DNA of 64,000 nucleotides, from positions 29,501,501-29,565,500 of the forward strand of contig JAPTOF010000001.1 of NCBI GenBank assembly GCA_028554755.1, read 5' to 3'. The position numbers were made by a program, and so were the translations under genes. Below are positions 34,901-46,805 of this stretch, in pieces; positions within the stretch are counted from its first letter, which is position 1; each line of letters opens with the position of its first letter. This stretch comes from Cordia subcordata. Taxonomy: Eukaryota; Streptophyta; Magnoliopsida; Boraginales; Cordiaceae. The notes below the pieces were generated by a model that was not told the DNA's origin, searched no databases, and worked only from the letters and a program-made list of their open reading frames with translations.

Positions 34901-35383
34901 ATTACCTGAAAGAAACAAGTGCCGGAGTTTCGGAAACGAGCCAAACCATGACGGAAGTTGCCCGGTGAAGGTGTTGGAAGTGAAGTTGACGGATTTTAGT
35001 CTGCGGAGATGAACCAACTCTTCTGGCAGATCTCCGTGGAAGTTGTTATAACTCATATCAAGAGAAGCTAAGAAGGACAGATTTCCGAGTCCAGGAGGAA
35101 CCGTTCCTGTTAGATTCATGGTGGAGATATTCAAGGCCGTGACCCTTTGGTGCCACCGATTGCAAGTGACTCCAGTCCATTCACACACCGACACGTTGGT
35201 AGACCAATTATCCAAGGAATGTTAATGATCAACTACACTGGCCTTCAATTCAAGGAGTGCAGATTGATCTCTAATGATGTTAGTAGTAGTAAGCGAAGCT
35301 GAACAAACAAGAAAATGCAGCAGCAGAATGATTATTAATGCTGTTGGAGGGACTAATGTAACATTAGGTGGTTTGGCCGCCAT
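31952..35383 (-). pseudogene. LRR receptor-like kinase, non-RD (LRR-XII type), two nonsense codons
   Basis: Three-exon model: 35383-34456, 34347-32419, 32298-31952, introns of 108 and 120 bp with GT...AG ends; total 3204 bp, in frame, 1067 residues. Order: signal peptide (MAAKPPN... with a Leu/Ile core), LRRNT with CEWTGVTCNRW, about twenty LRRs (xxLxxLxLxxNxLxGxIP), transmembrane helix (near 33020-33110), kinase with LLGTGSFGSVYKG (near 32880-32910), LAVKVF Lys, VVHCDLKPSN (Cys in place of Arg before Asp, the non-RD form of pattern-recognition receptors), DFG and GYIAPEYGFEG. Such kinases sense microbial or other ligands at the plasma membrane. A TAA at 35224-35222 (paralogue has Tyr) follows the signal peptide, and a TGA at 32512-32510, most simply CGA to TGA, precedes DFG. 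Probably non-functional unless these are errors. Confidence 0.9.
32311..32343. repeat. (AAT)n(ATG)n microsatellite in receptor-kinase intron 2
   Basis: Short trinucleotide runs, aataataataataat followed by gatgatgatgatgatg, inside the intron 32299-32418. Confidence 0.85.
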
Positions 35384-35759
35384 AGGTGGGTGTGTGCAAA
35401 CAAGTTGGAAAAGCAGTTTGCACTCTGAGAGGATCGGAGGAGACTTAAGGCTAAATATATAGAGTTCTAGTTGACGCTAAACTTCACTCCATGCCTTAAA
35501 TTTTCCAGCATGACTAGATTGAAATACACGCAATTAACGGGACTACCATTGAAATTGTGCGCATTGTTATGATAACTCCCAATTTTCCAAAGAGATATTC
35601 TCCCATCTCCATTGTTTTCCAAGCACAGATTGATGTTTTTCATGATTTCTGACCCTAGAATTTGCTCAACTAACGTGTTAGACCTTCAGATAAACCCAAT
35701 AACAAACTACACAAGTGAGATGACCAACTAATAAATTTTTTGACTATGAAAGGAAAAAA

Positions 35760-36000
35760 TATGTTAAATGTTATTTTATTTTTATTATATATTTATTATT
35801 CTTTATTATTTAAGGGAGGTCGAAGATTAATTAAAATTAGTGAAAATTTGATCTCTACATCTTTGAGATATACCACTAGAGTACCAAGTATTTGGTATCT
35901 GGTTATTGCTTTGTAAATATTTGAAATGTTTGTTTTTGTACTTTTTTTTTTTTGGGTAACAGAACATCAAATCAAAAAGTAATATTCGACTGACCTTCAT
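35760..36000. repeat. Duplicated upstream segment, copy 1 (partial)
   Basis: Contains the block ttgagatataccacta...tttgaaatgtttgttttt...acatcaaatcaaa, shared with 36960-37330, 39240-39560 and 41400-41770. Confidence 0.6.
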
Positions 36001-36033
36001 CTCAGGGATATAGTGGGGATTATCGTGAAACCA

Positions 36034-36208
36034 TAGTGGTAGACCAATTATCCAAGAAATGGTAAGGATCGACTGTATTGGCCTTCAATTCAAGGAGTGC
36101 AGATTGATCTGTAGTGATGTTAGTAGTAAGTAAAGCTGAACAAATAAGAAAATATAGCAGAAAGAATGCTGCTGGAAGGACTAATGTCACATTAGGTTTG
36201 GCCGCCAT
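36034..36208 (-). pseudogene. Receptor-kinase N-terminal fragment (paralogue)
   Basis: ATG at 36208 opens MAAKPNVTLVLPAAFFLLYF, a signal peptide, then TDQSALLELKANTVDPYHFL and DNWST, after which homology stops. It aligns to 35383-35199 of the main gene and keeps the codon that is TAA there (Tyr here). Only the signal peptide and start of the LRRNT remain, so it is a truncated copy, not a gene. Confidence 0.8.
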
Positions 36209-36399
36209 AGGTGTGTGTACTAGTTGGAAAAGCAGTCTGCATATCGAGTTCTAGTTAACGTCCACCTGCTACACTCCAGCCCACGCCTTGAATTTTCCAG
36301 CACATCTAGATTGAAATACACGTCATGGGACTTTACGTTGAAATTGTGTGCATAACTCGCAAATTTCCAAATGGATATTTGTATTGAATGCTGACTTTA

Positions 36400-37328
36400 A
36401 AGGTGCTCAACCAACTTTTGAGACCTTGTAAACCCAATCCCAAACAACACATGATGACCGACTGATAAAAATTTGGAGCTACAAAAGAAAAAATTTTACA
36501 TATTACATCATTTTTATAGTTTATTTATTGTTTTCGTATATGTTTAAAGTTAAACATTCAGCTTTTGACACCTTTCTTATAAAAGAACATCAAATATTCA
36601 AATCAAACATATAATATCCCACTTAATATTTGATTGACCTGCATCCCCAAGCAACTTAAGTCTTTCGTGCACATTCTTTTCTCATCATGACTGGATGGAA
36701 ATACACGTAATTGGACTATGATTGAAATTGTGTGCATAGTCATGAAAACTTGCACATTTCCATAGAGATATTTGTTTCTAATTATTATCCCTTTGTAAAT
36801 TATTATCCCTAATTAGAGAATGATGTTTGTCATGAATTCTGACTCTAAACTTGCTTATTAGGTAATATGTAATGGATTAATGAATTTTATGTCTCCACAA
36901 CCTTCTAAAGCTAGTAACAGATAACACATGACCAGCTTATAAAATTTGTCACTACAACACAAAAAATGTTAAATATTATTTTATTTTTATCGTAAATTTA
37001 TTACCTTTTTATTTAAGAGAGGTCGAGAGCCAATTATAATTAGTAAAAAATTGATCTCCAGACTTTTGAGATATACCAATATACCACTAGATATTTGGTA
37101 TGTGTTTAATTTATTGCTTTTTATATGTTTTAAATGTTTGTTTTTATACTTTAATTATAAAAGAACATCAAATCAAACATTAATATCCCACTTAATATTT
37201 GCTTGACTTCCATATCAAGGTCCCATTGCAAGTTTTTAGTGTGGATATTCATTCTCACCACGATTAGATTAGAATACTTGTTGTTGGACTATAATGGAAA
37301 TTATAATGAACTATTTGTAATAGAGTAA
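36400..37328. repeat. Segmental duplication, copy A
   Basis: Closely similar over its whole length, in the same orientation, to 40905-41770. Both share, in order, aacacatgatga.cg, ttttacatattaca, catcatgact, ttgcttattaggtaata and attcattctcaccacgattagatta. It ends at the MITE junction in both copies. Confidence 0.8.
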
Positions 37329-38990
37329 GAGGGTGTTTGGATTGGCTTATGAAAAACCTATTTAAAGCAGCTTTAGCTTTGAACCATCTTTTTAAAATTT
37401 TTAACTTTAAATAGATAATTGTTAGAATAGATGTTTTAATTACAAAAATAAGCATTTAACTGTTAGATTAAGTAATGCTGAAAACTAACTTATATTGTTA
37501 AAATGATCATTAAAGACATAAAAATAAAATATAAGTTAAAATGTAAACATAATTGTTTAACTTCTTTTTAGAAAATACATTATTAAAATTATAATTTATA
37601 TGACATATATAATATAAATATAAAGATTATTAGATACACCATAACATAAGACCTGAAAAAGATAGATATTTTTATATTGATGTTTTAATTTATTTTTATT
37701 TGAGAATAGTTTAAGAATGAATTTTTTTTTTTTTAGATGAAAACTCCTTGAATCTTATTAAACGCGGAACAAATACATAAGAAGAATGTTTCCTAGCCCC
37801 CTACAAAATGCAGCAATAAGCACTGCAAACTAAGGAAGGCGAAAAAACTACCTCGTCGTTACAAAGTTTATAGCACAAAAACAAGCAGCAACCAGCTAAG
37901 CAATTATCTAACCCTAATATATGGAATGCCTAGTTTATCACAACGCAGTAATCTTCTCACCCTTGGAAACTCCAGGTCTGAATAAAACACTTTGGAATCC
38001 ATCATACGAGCTCCCTCATTAGCAAGATAATCTGCCACTGCGTCATCCTCCCTATGAATATGTGTTATTCTGAAACAAAACTTTGCCAGCAAGCCTTGCA
38101 CTTGATCAATCCAACAGCAGCTACATTCATAACCGAAGCTTGGCCAAAATGAACTGCGAAACCACACACCAAATTGCCCGGCTTATCACGAATGACACCT
38201 CCTCCACCCTCCATATCGCCATGACTGTGCACACTCTCATCAACTTCTAGCTTGACCACATTAATAGGAGGCCTGCGCCACCATACCAGCCAGACCTTCT
38301 TTGCCTCTCTCTGCATCTCCTCACAAGAAAAACTGCGCCACCTTTTCATCCCCCCTCCATTGCTTAGTCTTGAGAAGACCAACCATAGCCAATTGAGAGA
38401 CCAATCTAGTTATCTGCCAAACAATTCTATCCCAAGAAAAGCCCAATCCCTAATGTTTTGCATTGTTTCTTTCCAACCAAATAGACCAAAGAATGATCTG
38501 AGACAAAAGAAGGTGAATATGCCCCTTCTTACAGCGAGCATTAGACGTAAACCACCTTGCCAGTATCAAACGAATATGGAATAACCCTACAATGTCAACA
38601 TTAAATAATGAACCAAAGCAAGTCCACACCTGCTGTACCTCGCGATTGCCAAAGAAAGATGTTCCATAGTCTCCTCATTGACGTAGCATTGACATTTCAA
38701 AACTAAACAAACACCCCTCTTTAAGGCGAGCATCAACAGGCAACTAATTATTCAAGGCTTTCCAAACAAAGAACGAAATTTTAAGTGGTAAGCTTGGTTC
38801 CAAATGTTAGAATAGAGAAAAGATCTTTGACCTCTCTGTCTCACTAAATCCCAGGCACTTCTCACCGTGAAAGTTCCATCTGTAGATAGGTCCTATGTGG
38901 GCGCATCCTCCTCTTCTATATGCACCTGAATTTCCCTAATCTTGTTCAAACTTCTTTTTGTTTAAAGTACTAAAAGCCATCAAATAAAAG
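37329..38990. mobile_element. MITE copy split by a LINE fragment
   Basis: The left end gagggtgtttggattggctt (37329), preceded by TAA, matches the MITE at 20901. MITE-like sequence runs to about 37727, is interrupted by a minus-strand LINE piece, and resumes at about 38944-38990 (tttaaagtactaaaagcc). The right terminus is not recognisable. Confidence 0.6.
37728..38943 (-). pseudogene. 5'-truncated LINE with RNase H domain
   Basis: A T-tract at 37720-37733 is the poly-A tail read from the other strand. Minus-strand frames give RNase H: PPINVVKLEVDESVHSHGD, GGGGVIRDKPGNLVCGF (38280-38150), then after a frame change THIHREDDAVADYLANEGA (38075-38020), the H-R-E-x-N/D-x-x-A-D-x-L-A-N end motif. 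The part from 38400 to 38943 corresponds to the zf-RVT region, badly decayed. Confidence 0.8.
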
Positions 38991-39080
38991 AAGACACGTG
39001 CAATTACAAACTGCGGGATCTTATCGGAACCATGTTTTTTTGACAGGTTTATTTCTGATATCTCTCCTAAAATTATGGTT

Positions 39081-39116
39081 ATACATATATATATATATGT
39101 GTGTGTGTGTGTGTAT
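39081..39116. repeat. (TA)n(TG)n microsatellite
   Basis: Compound dinucleotide run, atatatatatat followed by gtgtgtgtgtgtgt. Confidence 0.9.
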
Positions 39117-39239
39117 AAAAGTAATGCAAAACAACATTGCTTTTCTTGTAAAAGAAAGTGAAGTATTTAGTGGACACACCACTCCCCTATTTTTTATTTT
39201 TGTGATGACTTTAATTCTCAATCTCAAATTCATCTAAAT

Positions 39240-39560
39240 ATAGATAGAATTAATGTGTGAAAAAAGACTTTTGAGATATACTACTATACTACTAGGTGTT
39301 CAGTATTTGTTCATTGCTTATTGTATGTTTGAAATGTTTGCTTTTATACCTTTCATATAAAAGAACGTCAAATCAAACATTAGTATCCCACTTAACATTT
39401 GACTAACTTGCATCTTAGGGTCCAATTGCAAGTTGTTAGTGCGGATATTCATTCCTGAACTAAAGTAGATTGGATAACTTTTCATTCGACTATAGTAGAA
39501 ATTATAGTGAAATATCCTTCATAGTCTAAAGTTGAAATTGTGCGTATAGCTATGAGATGT
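39240..39560. repeat. Duplicated upstream segment, copy 3 (partial)
   Basis: Matches 37050-37320 and 41510-41770 (ttttgagatatac.acta, aaagaac.tcaaatcaaacattagtatcccactta, tgcggatattcattc). It lacks the MITE border. Confidence 0.7.
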
Positions 39561-39614
39561 TGCAATTTTCAAAAAAATATAATGATTGTTTCATTTCCTC
39601 TTCTTATTTTCCCA

Positions 39615-39780
39615 GTAGAGGAGCCAAAGGATATCCTTGTCATGCTATAAATTCTAACCCTAAATATAGGGCATGCACATGCCCTCGATCTAGATTAGTA
39701 GAGGAGCCAAAGGATATCCTTGTCATGCTATAAATTCTAACCCTAAATATAGGACATGCACATGCCCTCGATCTAGATTA
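39615..39780. repeat. 83-bp direct tandem duplication
   Basis: The stretch starting gtagaggagccaaagg at 39615 repeats at 39698 with a single visible base difference (agggcatg vs aggacatg), so the duplication is recent. Confidence 0.95.
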
Positions 39781-40747
39781 AACAATGTTGTGTCCAAAGC
39801 CCTCAAGAATCTAGAGGGTGACTTTTTACACCCTACCAGTATTAGCCAATTCAAAATTTTAAATAAAAAAGCGGCAAAAGAATATTAATACTAAGTCATG
39901 ATTCAATTTAAATTTTTTAATTCCAAAAACAGACTAATTGAAAACTATAAAGAATTATAACATAGATTCATTAGTAAAATTATGTATAGGTTTGGAAATT
40001 TACCTAATATAAATAGGCATAAAATTAAAAAAACATAAAATTATATACTTATGTTAGATAGTATAAAATGCGCTTGATGTGTTTTCAACTTTAACAATGA
40101 GAATTTGATGAAACAAAAATTTAAGTCGACTTAAAAGGGAAAAGCATGTCTTTTATAACATTTGAATTCACAACCTATAAATATTTAAAATTGTAGAATG
40201 AACAAGTCCAACTAATGATCTAACTTACAATATCTATTATTTTTTCATGTGACGAAACTATATATATTTAAATTTTTACCTTATAAAAATTCAAAAAATA
40301 AAAAATAAGAACAAAGGGTTGCTGTCATTGCACATTGAGGCCATAGGACCACTACTAGCCCATTTCAAGCTATCATCAATGCTCTCTAGGTACATCTTCA
40401 AAACGTCCCATTTTCTTTGCATGCCAAGCCTCAAAGTTTTTTTATTACATTTGCACCACATCTGGTGAATATGACAAAAGCATCCTTATTTTAGCATACT
40501 ATTATAACTAGATTAGCTATCTTTTTTAATGCTTTTTAAAAGCCCTTACACTACGTACTCCACTCTATTTCGTACACTTCATTTCACAACCATCACATTG
40601 TATCACTTCAATCAACTTTTTCATCTTCCAACACAACTCTTCATTTTCTATGCAAAAATGAGCTAAAAAAACATTCCGATGCAAACCCTACCCGTTATTC
40701 GCCCTTCCTTCTCTCCCTCATCGATCTTTGCTCCCCTTATTGGCTCC

Positions 40748-40809
<62 letters not shown>

Positions 40810-40904
40810 ATCTATCATCTCTCCCCTTTCTACTATCATCAAAAGAAGCCAAAGATACAATTGCTCATCATTGGAGGCTCTAGACACAAAAATGTGAGTT
40901 TCAT
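39781..40904. repeat. Intergenic, with (CT)n microsatellite at 40752-40804
   Basis: AT-rich DNA without a supported gene. A run of about 26 CT dinucleotides lies at 40752-40804. The open frame through it (40679-40897) codes mainly Ser-Leu repeats from the microsatellite and is not believed to be a gene. Confidence 0.7.
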
Positions 40905-41770
40905 GAACACATGATGATCGGCTAATAAAATTTGGAGCTACAGAGAAAAAAAATTTTACATATTACATTATTTATTGTTTTTGTGTATGTTTGAAATTAA
41001 ACATTCTGTTTTTGACACCTTTGTTATAAAAGAACACCAAATATTGAAATCAAACATATAATATTCCACTTAAAATTTGATTGACTTGCATCTCTTGGAA
41101 ATTGCAAGTCTTTCATGCGCATTCTTTGTTCATCATGACTAGAAGGAAATAGCCATAATTGGACTACAATCAAAATTGTGTGCATAGTCGTGAAAACATG
41201 AAAATTTCCAAAGAGATATTTGTTTTCAATTATTACCACTTTGGAAATAATTACGCCTAACTAGAGAATGATGTCTGTCTTGAATTCTGACCCTAAAATT
41301 GCTTATTAGGTAATACATAATTGATTAAAGAATTTTAAGTCTCCAAAACCTTCAAAACCTAGTAACAAACAATGCATTACCAACTTATAAAATTTGTCTC
41401 TACAAAAGAAAAAATGTTAAATATTTATTTTATCTTTGCCCTAAATTTATTACCTTCTTATTTAAAAGAGGTTGAATGCCAATTACAATTAGTAAAAAAT
41501 TGATTTCTAGAGTTTTGAGATATACCACTGCACTACTAGATATTTTGTATGTGTTTTGCTCTTTATGTGTTTGAAATGTTTGTTTTTATTCCTTTCTTGT
41601 AAAAGAACATCAAATCAAACATTAGTATCCCACTTAATATTTGGCTGACTTGCATTTGAAGGTCCAACTACAAGTCTTTAGTGTGGATATTCATTCTCAC
41701 CACGATTAGATTAGCATAGTTGTCGTTGGAATATAGTGGAAATTATAATGAAATATTTGTCATAGACTAA
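40905..41770. repeat. Segmental duplication, copy B
   Basis: Counterpart of 36400-37328. It ends in the same MITE, which in this copy is split by an Athila-like element. Confidence 0.8.
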
Positions 41771-41803
41771 GAGTGTGATTGGATTGGCTTATAAAAAACC
41801 TAC

Positions 41804-44051
41804 TGAGTTGTTTGTGAGTATTGAGGTTATTTGCATGCATTCTAGGGTTGTTTAGAGCTTTTGAAAGTGCAATTGCATGGCATCGTGTGCATAAGTGTTA
41901 ATATTGCTTGATTGATAGTATGTGCATGCTTTGGTGCTTAGTTGAGCTATTTTGAACGCATGGAGCGTTCGTTTTTAGCTTGTTTCGAGTGTTCTTGAAT
42001 GATTGGTGTGTGCCGAGAGAAAGTTTCAGTATGGTGTGATGCGTGTGCATTCTCTCAGGTGACAAATACATGCCTTTGAATGTGCTTATGCGCGCCTTTT
42101 GGTGCCAATGTTGGCTACTTGGTGAGCTCTAGTGGGTATTGCTTTTGTGAAGTTGATACTTTTTCTTATAATTCATTTTTGTTTTAATCTATTACTAGCT
42201 AGTTTGTATTTGTTATAGTATTACATTAGGTTATATTAAGCTGTATTATATTTCTAAGATCTAAGTTTGCATTAGAGTAGTCTTTCTTTTTAGCATGCAT
42301 TTGTATATATTAGTTATAGATTAGATAGTTAAGGCTTTATTATTATAATATATGTACGTATTAGATTAGGCATTAGTATGTAATATGCTGATTTAGTATT
42401 AGAATATTATTGGTAAGATAGTTATAGTATATGATATAAGTACCAGTAAATATTATTAATATTATATATAGTTACATTAGTATAATATAAAGAATAGTTT
42501 TTGGCCTTATCACCATTTATCTAGCTCACACGCACGTTTTTAATATATTGCAAAGATAACAACTCACTGAGTTCTTCATAAGCACACACGAGCACACCAT
42601 TTTATTGGGAGCAGCATATTCTGAAGGGAAAAAAAGAAGGGCAACACCAACTAGCCTCACTAGACCTTACCTGTGGCCACTATGACAAACACCAGCACAA
42701 TCAGCACAAAGCACACACACACCACACAAGATTATTTTGGGATTAACAAGCAGCAAAATAAAAAGAAAGAAACAAAAAAGGAAAAAAAGAGGTAGTGAGC
42801 ATTATGAAGAGAAGGAAAGCAACAAGCGCCACACATATATTTCCCTAGTTTTCATCCCTTTTGGTCCTTCTTGTACACACATAAGCACACACCTTTCACC
42901 CACACACTCACATACACAAGAGGGAGAATTTAGGGGATGTTTTGAGGCTTTTAAAAGGCAAATTTTATGTTTTGGACTGATTTAAGAGCTAATTTGGAGC
43001 TAGAAATTCTACAGGAAATTGGGCTTTAAAAAGGGACTCTGCTGAAACTTGTTCTTTTTAGAGCCGAGTTGCGCGAAATTGAAAGGAGAAGAGGTTTTAA
43101 ACTTGGGATTTAATTTCTTGGACATGGAATTGATGTTTGTGAGATTAAATTTCAGTTTTACACTCTTTTTTGACATGTTGAGCTAAATCTTTTTATGGTT
43201 GATTACTATTCCTATTATGGGTTAAGGATTGTAAAACTTGTTTTGGGATATTTGATAGTTTAAATGCATGTTTGGTTTTTATTGTTTAATGGTGATTGTT
43301 GAGCATGTCTATGTGTTTGATTAATTGTCTCAATAGAGAAACATGCATTAGTACGTTCTTAATTTCTCATATACGCTTATATGATATTGATTAGTTGTGC
43401 GTGACTTTGTAACTAGGTTTAATGTATAGTCTTTAAGATAAAATAAAACTAATAGGTCACCTAGTACACTTTGTAGAACTTAGGTGGATTAGGTCTTAGC
43501 CTGAAACAGAGTTAACGGTTTAAACCCTAGGTTAGTATTAATCACCATCGATCTAGAAGTCTCAAACAACTAAGCCCTAAAACCCTAGTTAATAAGGATA
43601 AGGCTATACTCTAAGTAGGATCCACTTAGGGATAGATTTGTACCGAGAATTAATGATAATACAGTTAGTGAGTTTGGACCTCTAAAAGAAGCAATCAGAG
43701 CCACCAAAATACTCAAAGCAAGAATAAGATCCCGATCCCATAATCCCACAATGGACTAGTAATCACTCTAGTCCTTCCTTATTGATTTAATCACTCCCTC
43801 TCTAGATTGTTTGTCTTTCCATTGCACACATTAGTTTAGGTAGTTTAATTTAGTGTCTTTAATTTAGAGTTCCCTGCAATTCAAAATTCAAAAAAAAATC
43901 TCAAAAAAATAATTCCGTTTTACACGTAGTTAATCTATGACGCATGAGACTTAGAACCATAGTTAGCGGCCTCCCTGAGGAGACGATGCCCATATTCTTG
44001 CACATTCTATACTACTTTTGATCCATGCACTTATTGGTTTTTAAAACAACA
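41804..44051 (+). repeat. Athila-like 5' LTR (about 2.25 kb)
   Basis: Begins TGAGTTGTTTGTGAG and ends ACAACA before the PBS. It matches the 3' LTR, except for about 0.9 kb (roughly 42590-43510) present only here. It seems to lack the first 13 bp seen before TGAGTT in the 3' copy (TGTTAATGTGTCT). The extra part includes ca-rich microsatellite DNA (42700-42920) and a short frame at 42737-42985 with no recognisable domain. Confidence 0.8.
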
Positions 44052-44060
44052 TCAAGTTTT

Positions 44061-44080
44061 TGGCGCTGTTACAGAGGAGG
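44061..44080 (+). promoter_or_regulatory. Degenerate primer binding site
   Basis: tttttggcgctgttacag follows the LTR end. Athila/Tat elements carry TGGCGCCGTTGCCGGGGA at this position; here the core is mutated. Confidence 0.65.
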
Positions 44081-44456
44081 CACAGTTGGTTTCTTTGATT
44101 TATGTGTTCTAGTTGGTTACGTGCTTTGTTATTACTATTATTGTTCTAGTAGTATTAGTTTCGTTGTTCTCTTTTATTTTCATGATAGTTTGTGTTTTGT
44201 TTCTGCATTATGTTTTGTTTAATTTAGTGTTTCTATTTTGTGTTATTTTCTTTTGTAGTTTTTAGGGACTTATGGTTTCTATGCTGTAGATATAGGTTGA
44301 AATTGCAGTTTTGGGGGCTGAAGAGTTGGAAGGAGATTTTGTTTCTTTTTGTGCATGCTTGGTTGACATTTATTTAGACCTGATTTAGTTCCTTTTAATC
44401 CTGAACCACAAAGAATTCACTGTTATCTTAGGAAGTTAGAATGCAATTTAGGTGAA

Positions 44457-45507
44457 ATGACCGAAAATAGAAATGGTCTCTCTCTTGTTCCCTATAATGG
44501 GAATAATGATCCTCCTCCTCACACTCATCTTCCTCTTCCTACTATTCCCCGTAATGAGAATGTTGAGCTTCCTAGACTTTCGAATCCAAGCCAAGTAGCC
44601 AATGACATGACCCTTAGGCAATACTTCCTTTCTCATGCCTTTGTGTCGAATATGGTCATCTCCACCGGGTTTGAGGGAGGCGAGTTTTGAGATTAAACAT
44701 GGGATATTAGCTATGATCCTATCTTTCTATGGTAGGAGTAATGAGAGTCTACTAGCACATGTTATTTATTTTGTGAAGATTTGTTCTACTTTCAATTTTC
44801 CAAATGAGGCTTAGACTTTTCCCTTTCTCCCTCAAGGATAAAGCCAAACAATGGCTTCAGTCCTTACTCGATAGAGCCATTACATCTTGGGACAAGCTCT
44901 TGTCCAGATTCTATCATAGGTTTTTTTCCCATGGCTAAGACCTCTAACCTCAGAGCTTCGATTATGACCTTCTCAGCAAGAGTTTGAATCTTTCCATGAG
45001 ACATGGGAAAGGTTTAATGATTTGTTGCGTTAGTGTCCACATCATGGGTATGGTACCCACTATCTTCTACAGTGCTTCTTTAAGGGTCTTGCTGAGTCCT
45101 AACACATGATAGTGAATGCTATGTCAGGTAGGGGATTCTATAATCTGAGACCTAGTGACGCTTGGGTGATCTTAGAGCATGTTACTAAGGATTTATTTTA
45201 GAATATGACGTTAGATAGGTCGAGTAGGAGTAATTCTAAGAGAGGAGTGAATGAAGTAGGCACATCCTATGATCTTCTTGCTAAGGTAGAAGCATTGACC
45301 CATAAGCTTGACCAATTGATTTCTTTAGGTCTAGCACCTACTCCTGGCCATAAGGCCAATCCGATAGTATCGTTGTCTTCTCCTTCTATTGTTGAGGTGT
45401 GTGCCTTGTGTTCCAACTCATCCCACGAGACTATAGCTTGCCCATTAGCACCAATGTTTTCAAAATTCAGTCGGGAGCAAGTTCATGCTATACAAGGGTA
45501 CACATGA
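44457..45507 (+). pseudogene. Athila-like gag
   Basis: ATG 44457 (MTENRNGLSLVPYNG) opens a Pro/Asn-rich leader with MTLRQYFLSHAF. After stops, gag continues to a zinc knuckle C-AL-C-SNSS-H-ETIA-C (45402-45443; CX2CX4HX4C) in the frame 45205-45507. Several stops and frameshifts lie between. Confidence 0.7.
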
Positions 45508-46379
45508 GAGTATAACCCCTACACGAACACATATAATCTAGGGTAGAGGGATGCCCTTAAGTTTTCTTGGCGCAATAATCACTTTGAGTCGCCCAGCCCT
45601 AAGTCCTATTCCAGCAGCGAACTCATCCTGCTCAGTCAAATCCAACAGGTTTTTATCACATAAATCTATCTAAATTTCCTGGTTTGCCACAGGACCAGCG
45701 CACATCTATTCCAGCTCTTCCCACTCAGTCTATACCCTAACTTCCTGCACCATCCTTTAGCCAGCCTAGTATTGATGATACGTTTGATCCTCTATTGTAG
45801 ATGTTTCAGTCACAATAGTAGTACATAGCTTAAGATGGATGCCTAGTTAGGATAGTTAGCTAGTCAGTTTAGTGCTAAAGACCCAGGCAAGTTGCCTGCC
45901 CAGCCTAAGATAAACCCTAGAGGTCAATCCAGTTCTTCCTCTAATCCATCTAATCTCTCTTACATCACTTATGCACAGGCGAAAGCAGTTATTACACTTA
46001 GGAGTAGGGACAATGGGGTAGGAGAGAGAAAATTCAGTTGAGTTTACACCTAGTGTTCCTATAAAGTCTAGTGAGGTTAGGGACCATGACAGAGAGGAAA
46101 CCACTAAAGAGAGAGATGAGAGTAATACCCTTCCACATTGGGAGGGGAAGCTGTCTATAAAATCTAGTAATGTTGTCCCAAGAGCACCTTTTCCAACCAT
46201 ATTAGAGAAGCCCAGACCTACTGAGGACACTAGGATGAGTAAGATCTTAGAGAACTTGAGAGACCTTAAGGTGAACCTTCCTCTAGTTGACGCCATTGTG
46301 TCTGTTCCTGCTTACTCGCAATTCTTCAAAGAACTATGCACACGAAAGTGAAACAACTCCCACATGCCGAAAATAGTGA

Positions 46380-46760
46380 AGCTCACTGAAAAAGTGAGTA
46401 GCATTTGCGCTTCGGGCATCCCACCCAAGTTGAAAAACCCAAGAGCTTTCACTATTTTGTGTTGCATTAGAAAGACCCTGATTGATAATGCTCTTCTAGG
46501 TTTAGGGTTTAGTGTAAATCTGATTCCCTACTCAGTCTACTAGCATCTAGGTTTGGGGGAGTTATCTCTCACATATGTCACTTTGCAGTTGGCTGATAGA
46601 TCTGAGCGAAGAGTGCGAGGTATAGTAGAGAATGTCATGGTTTAGTTGGAGAGTATGTGTATCCAGTTGATTTCATTGTCTTAGATATAGATTCTGGCCA
46701 TGACACTAGGCATTCTACACCTGTTCTCTTAAGACGCCCCTTCTTAACTACAACTGATGT
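46380..46760 (+). pseudogene. Athila-like protease, active-site Asp lost
   Basis: ASGIPPKLKNPRAFTILCCI, then LLGLGFSVNLIPYSVY, stop, HLGLGELSLTYVTLQLADRS. The Athila pattern is A-L-C-D-L-G-A-S-I-N-L-M-P; here the Asp of D-L/S/T-G is Gly, so the protease could not act. Two further stops are present. The part between gag and protease (45510-46380) is a decayed linker. Confidence 0.7.
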
Positions 46761-46805
46761 AATCATCCATTATAAGTCAAGCTACTAAAGATTAAGTTTG
46801 GGAAT

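Noticed and set aside
40679..40897. 72-residue open frame starting MQTLPVIRP
   Set aside because: Most of it is Ser-Leu coded by the CT microsatellite; no domain and no promoter context.
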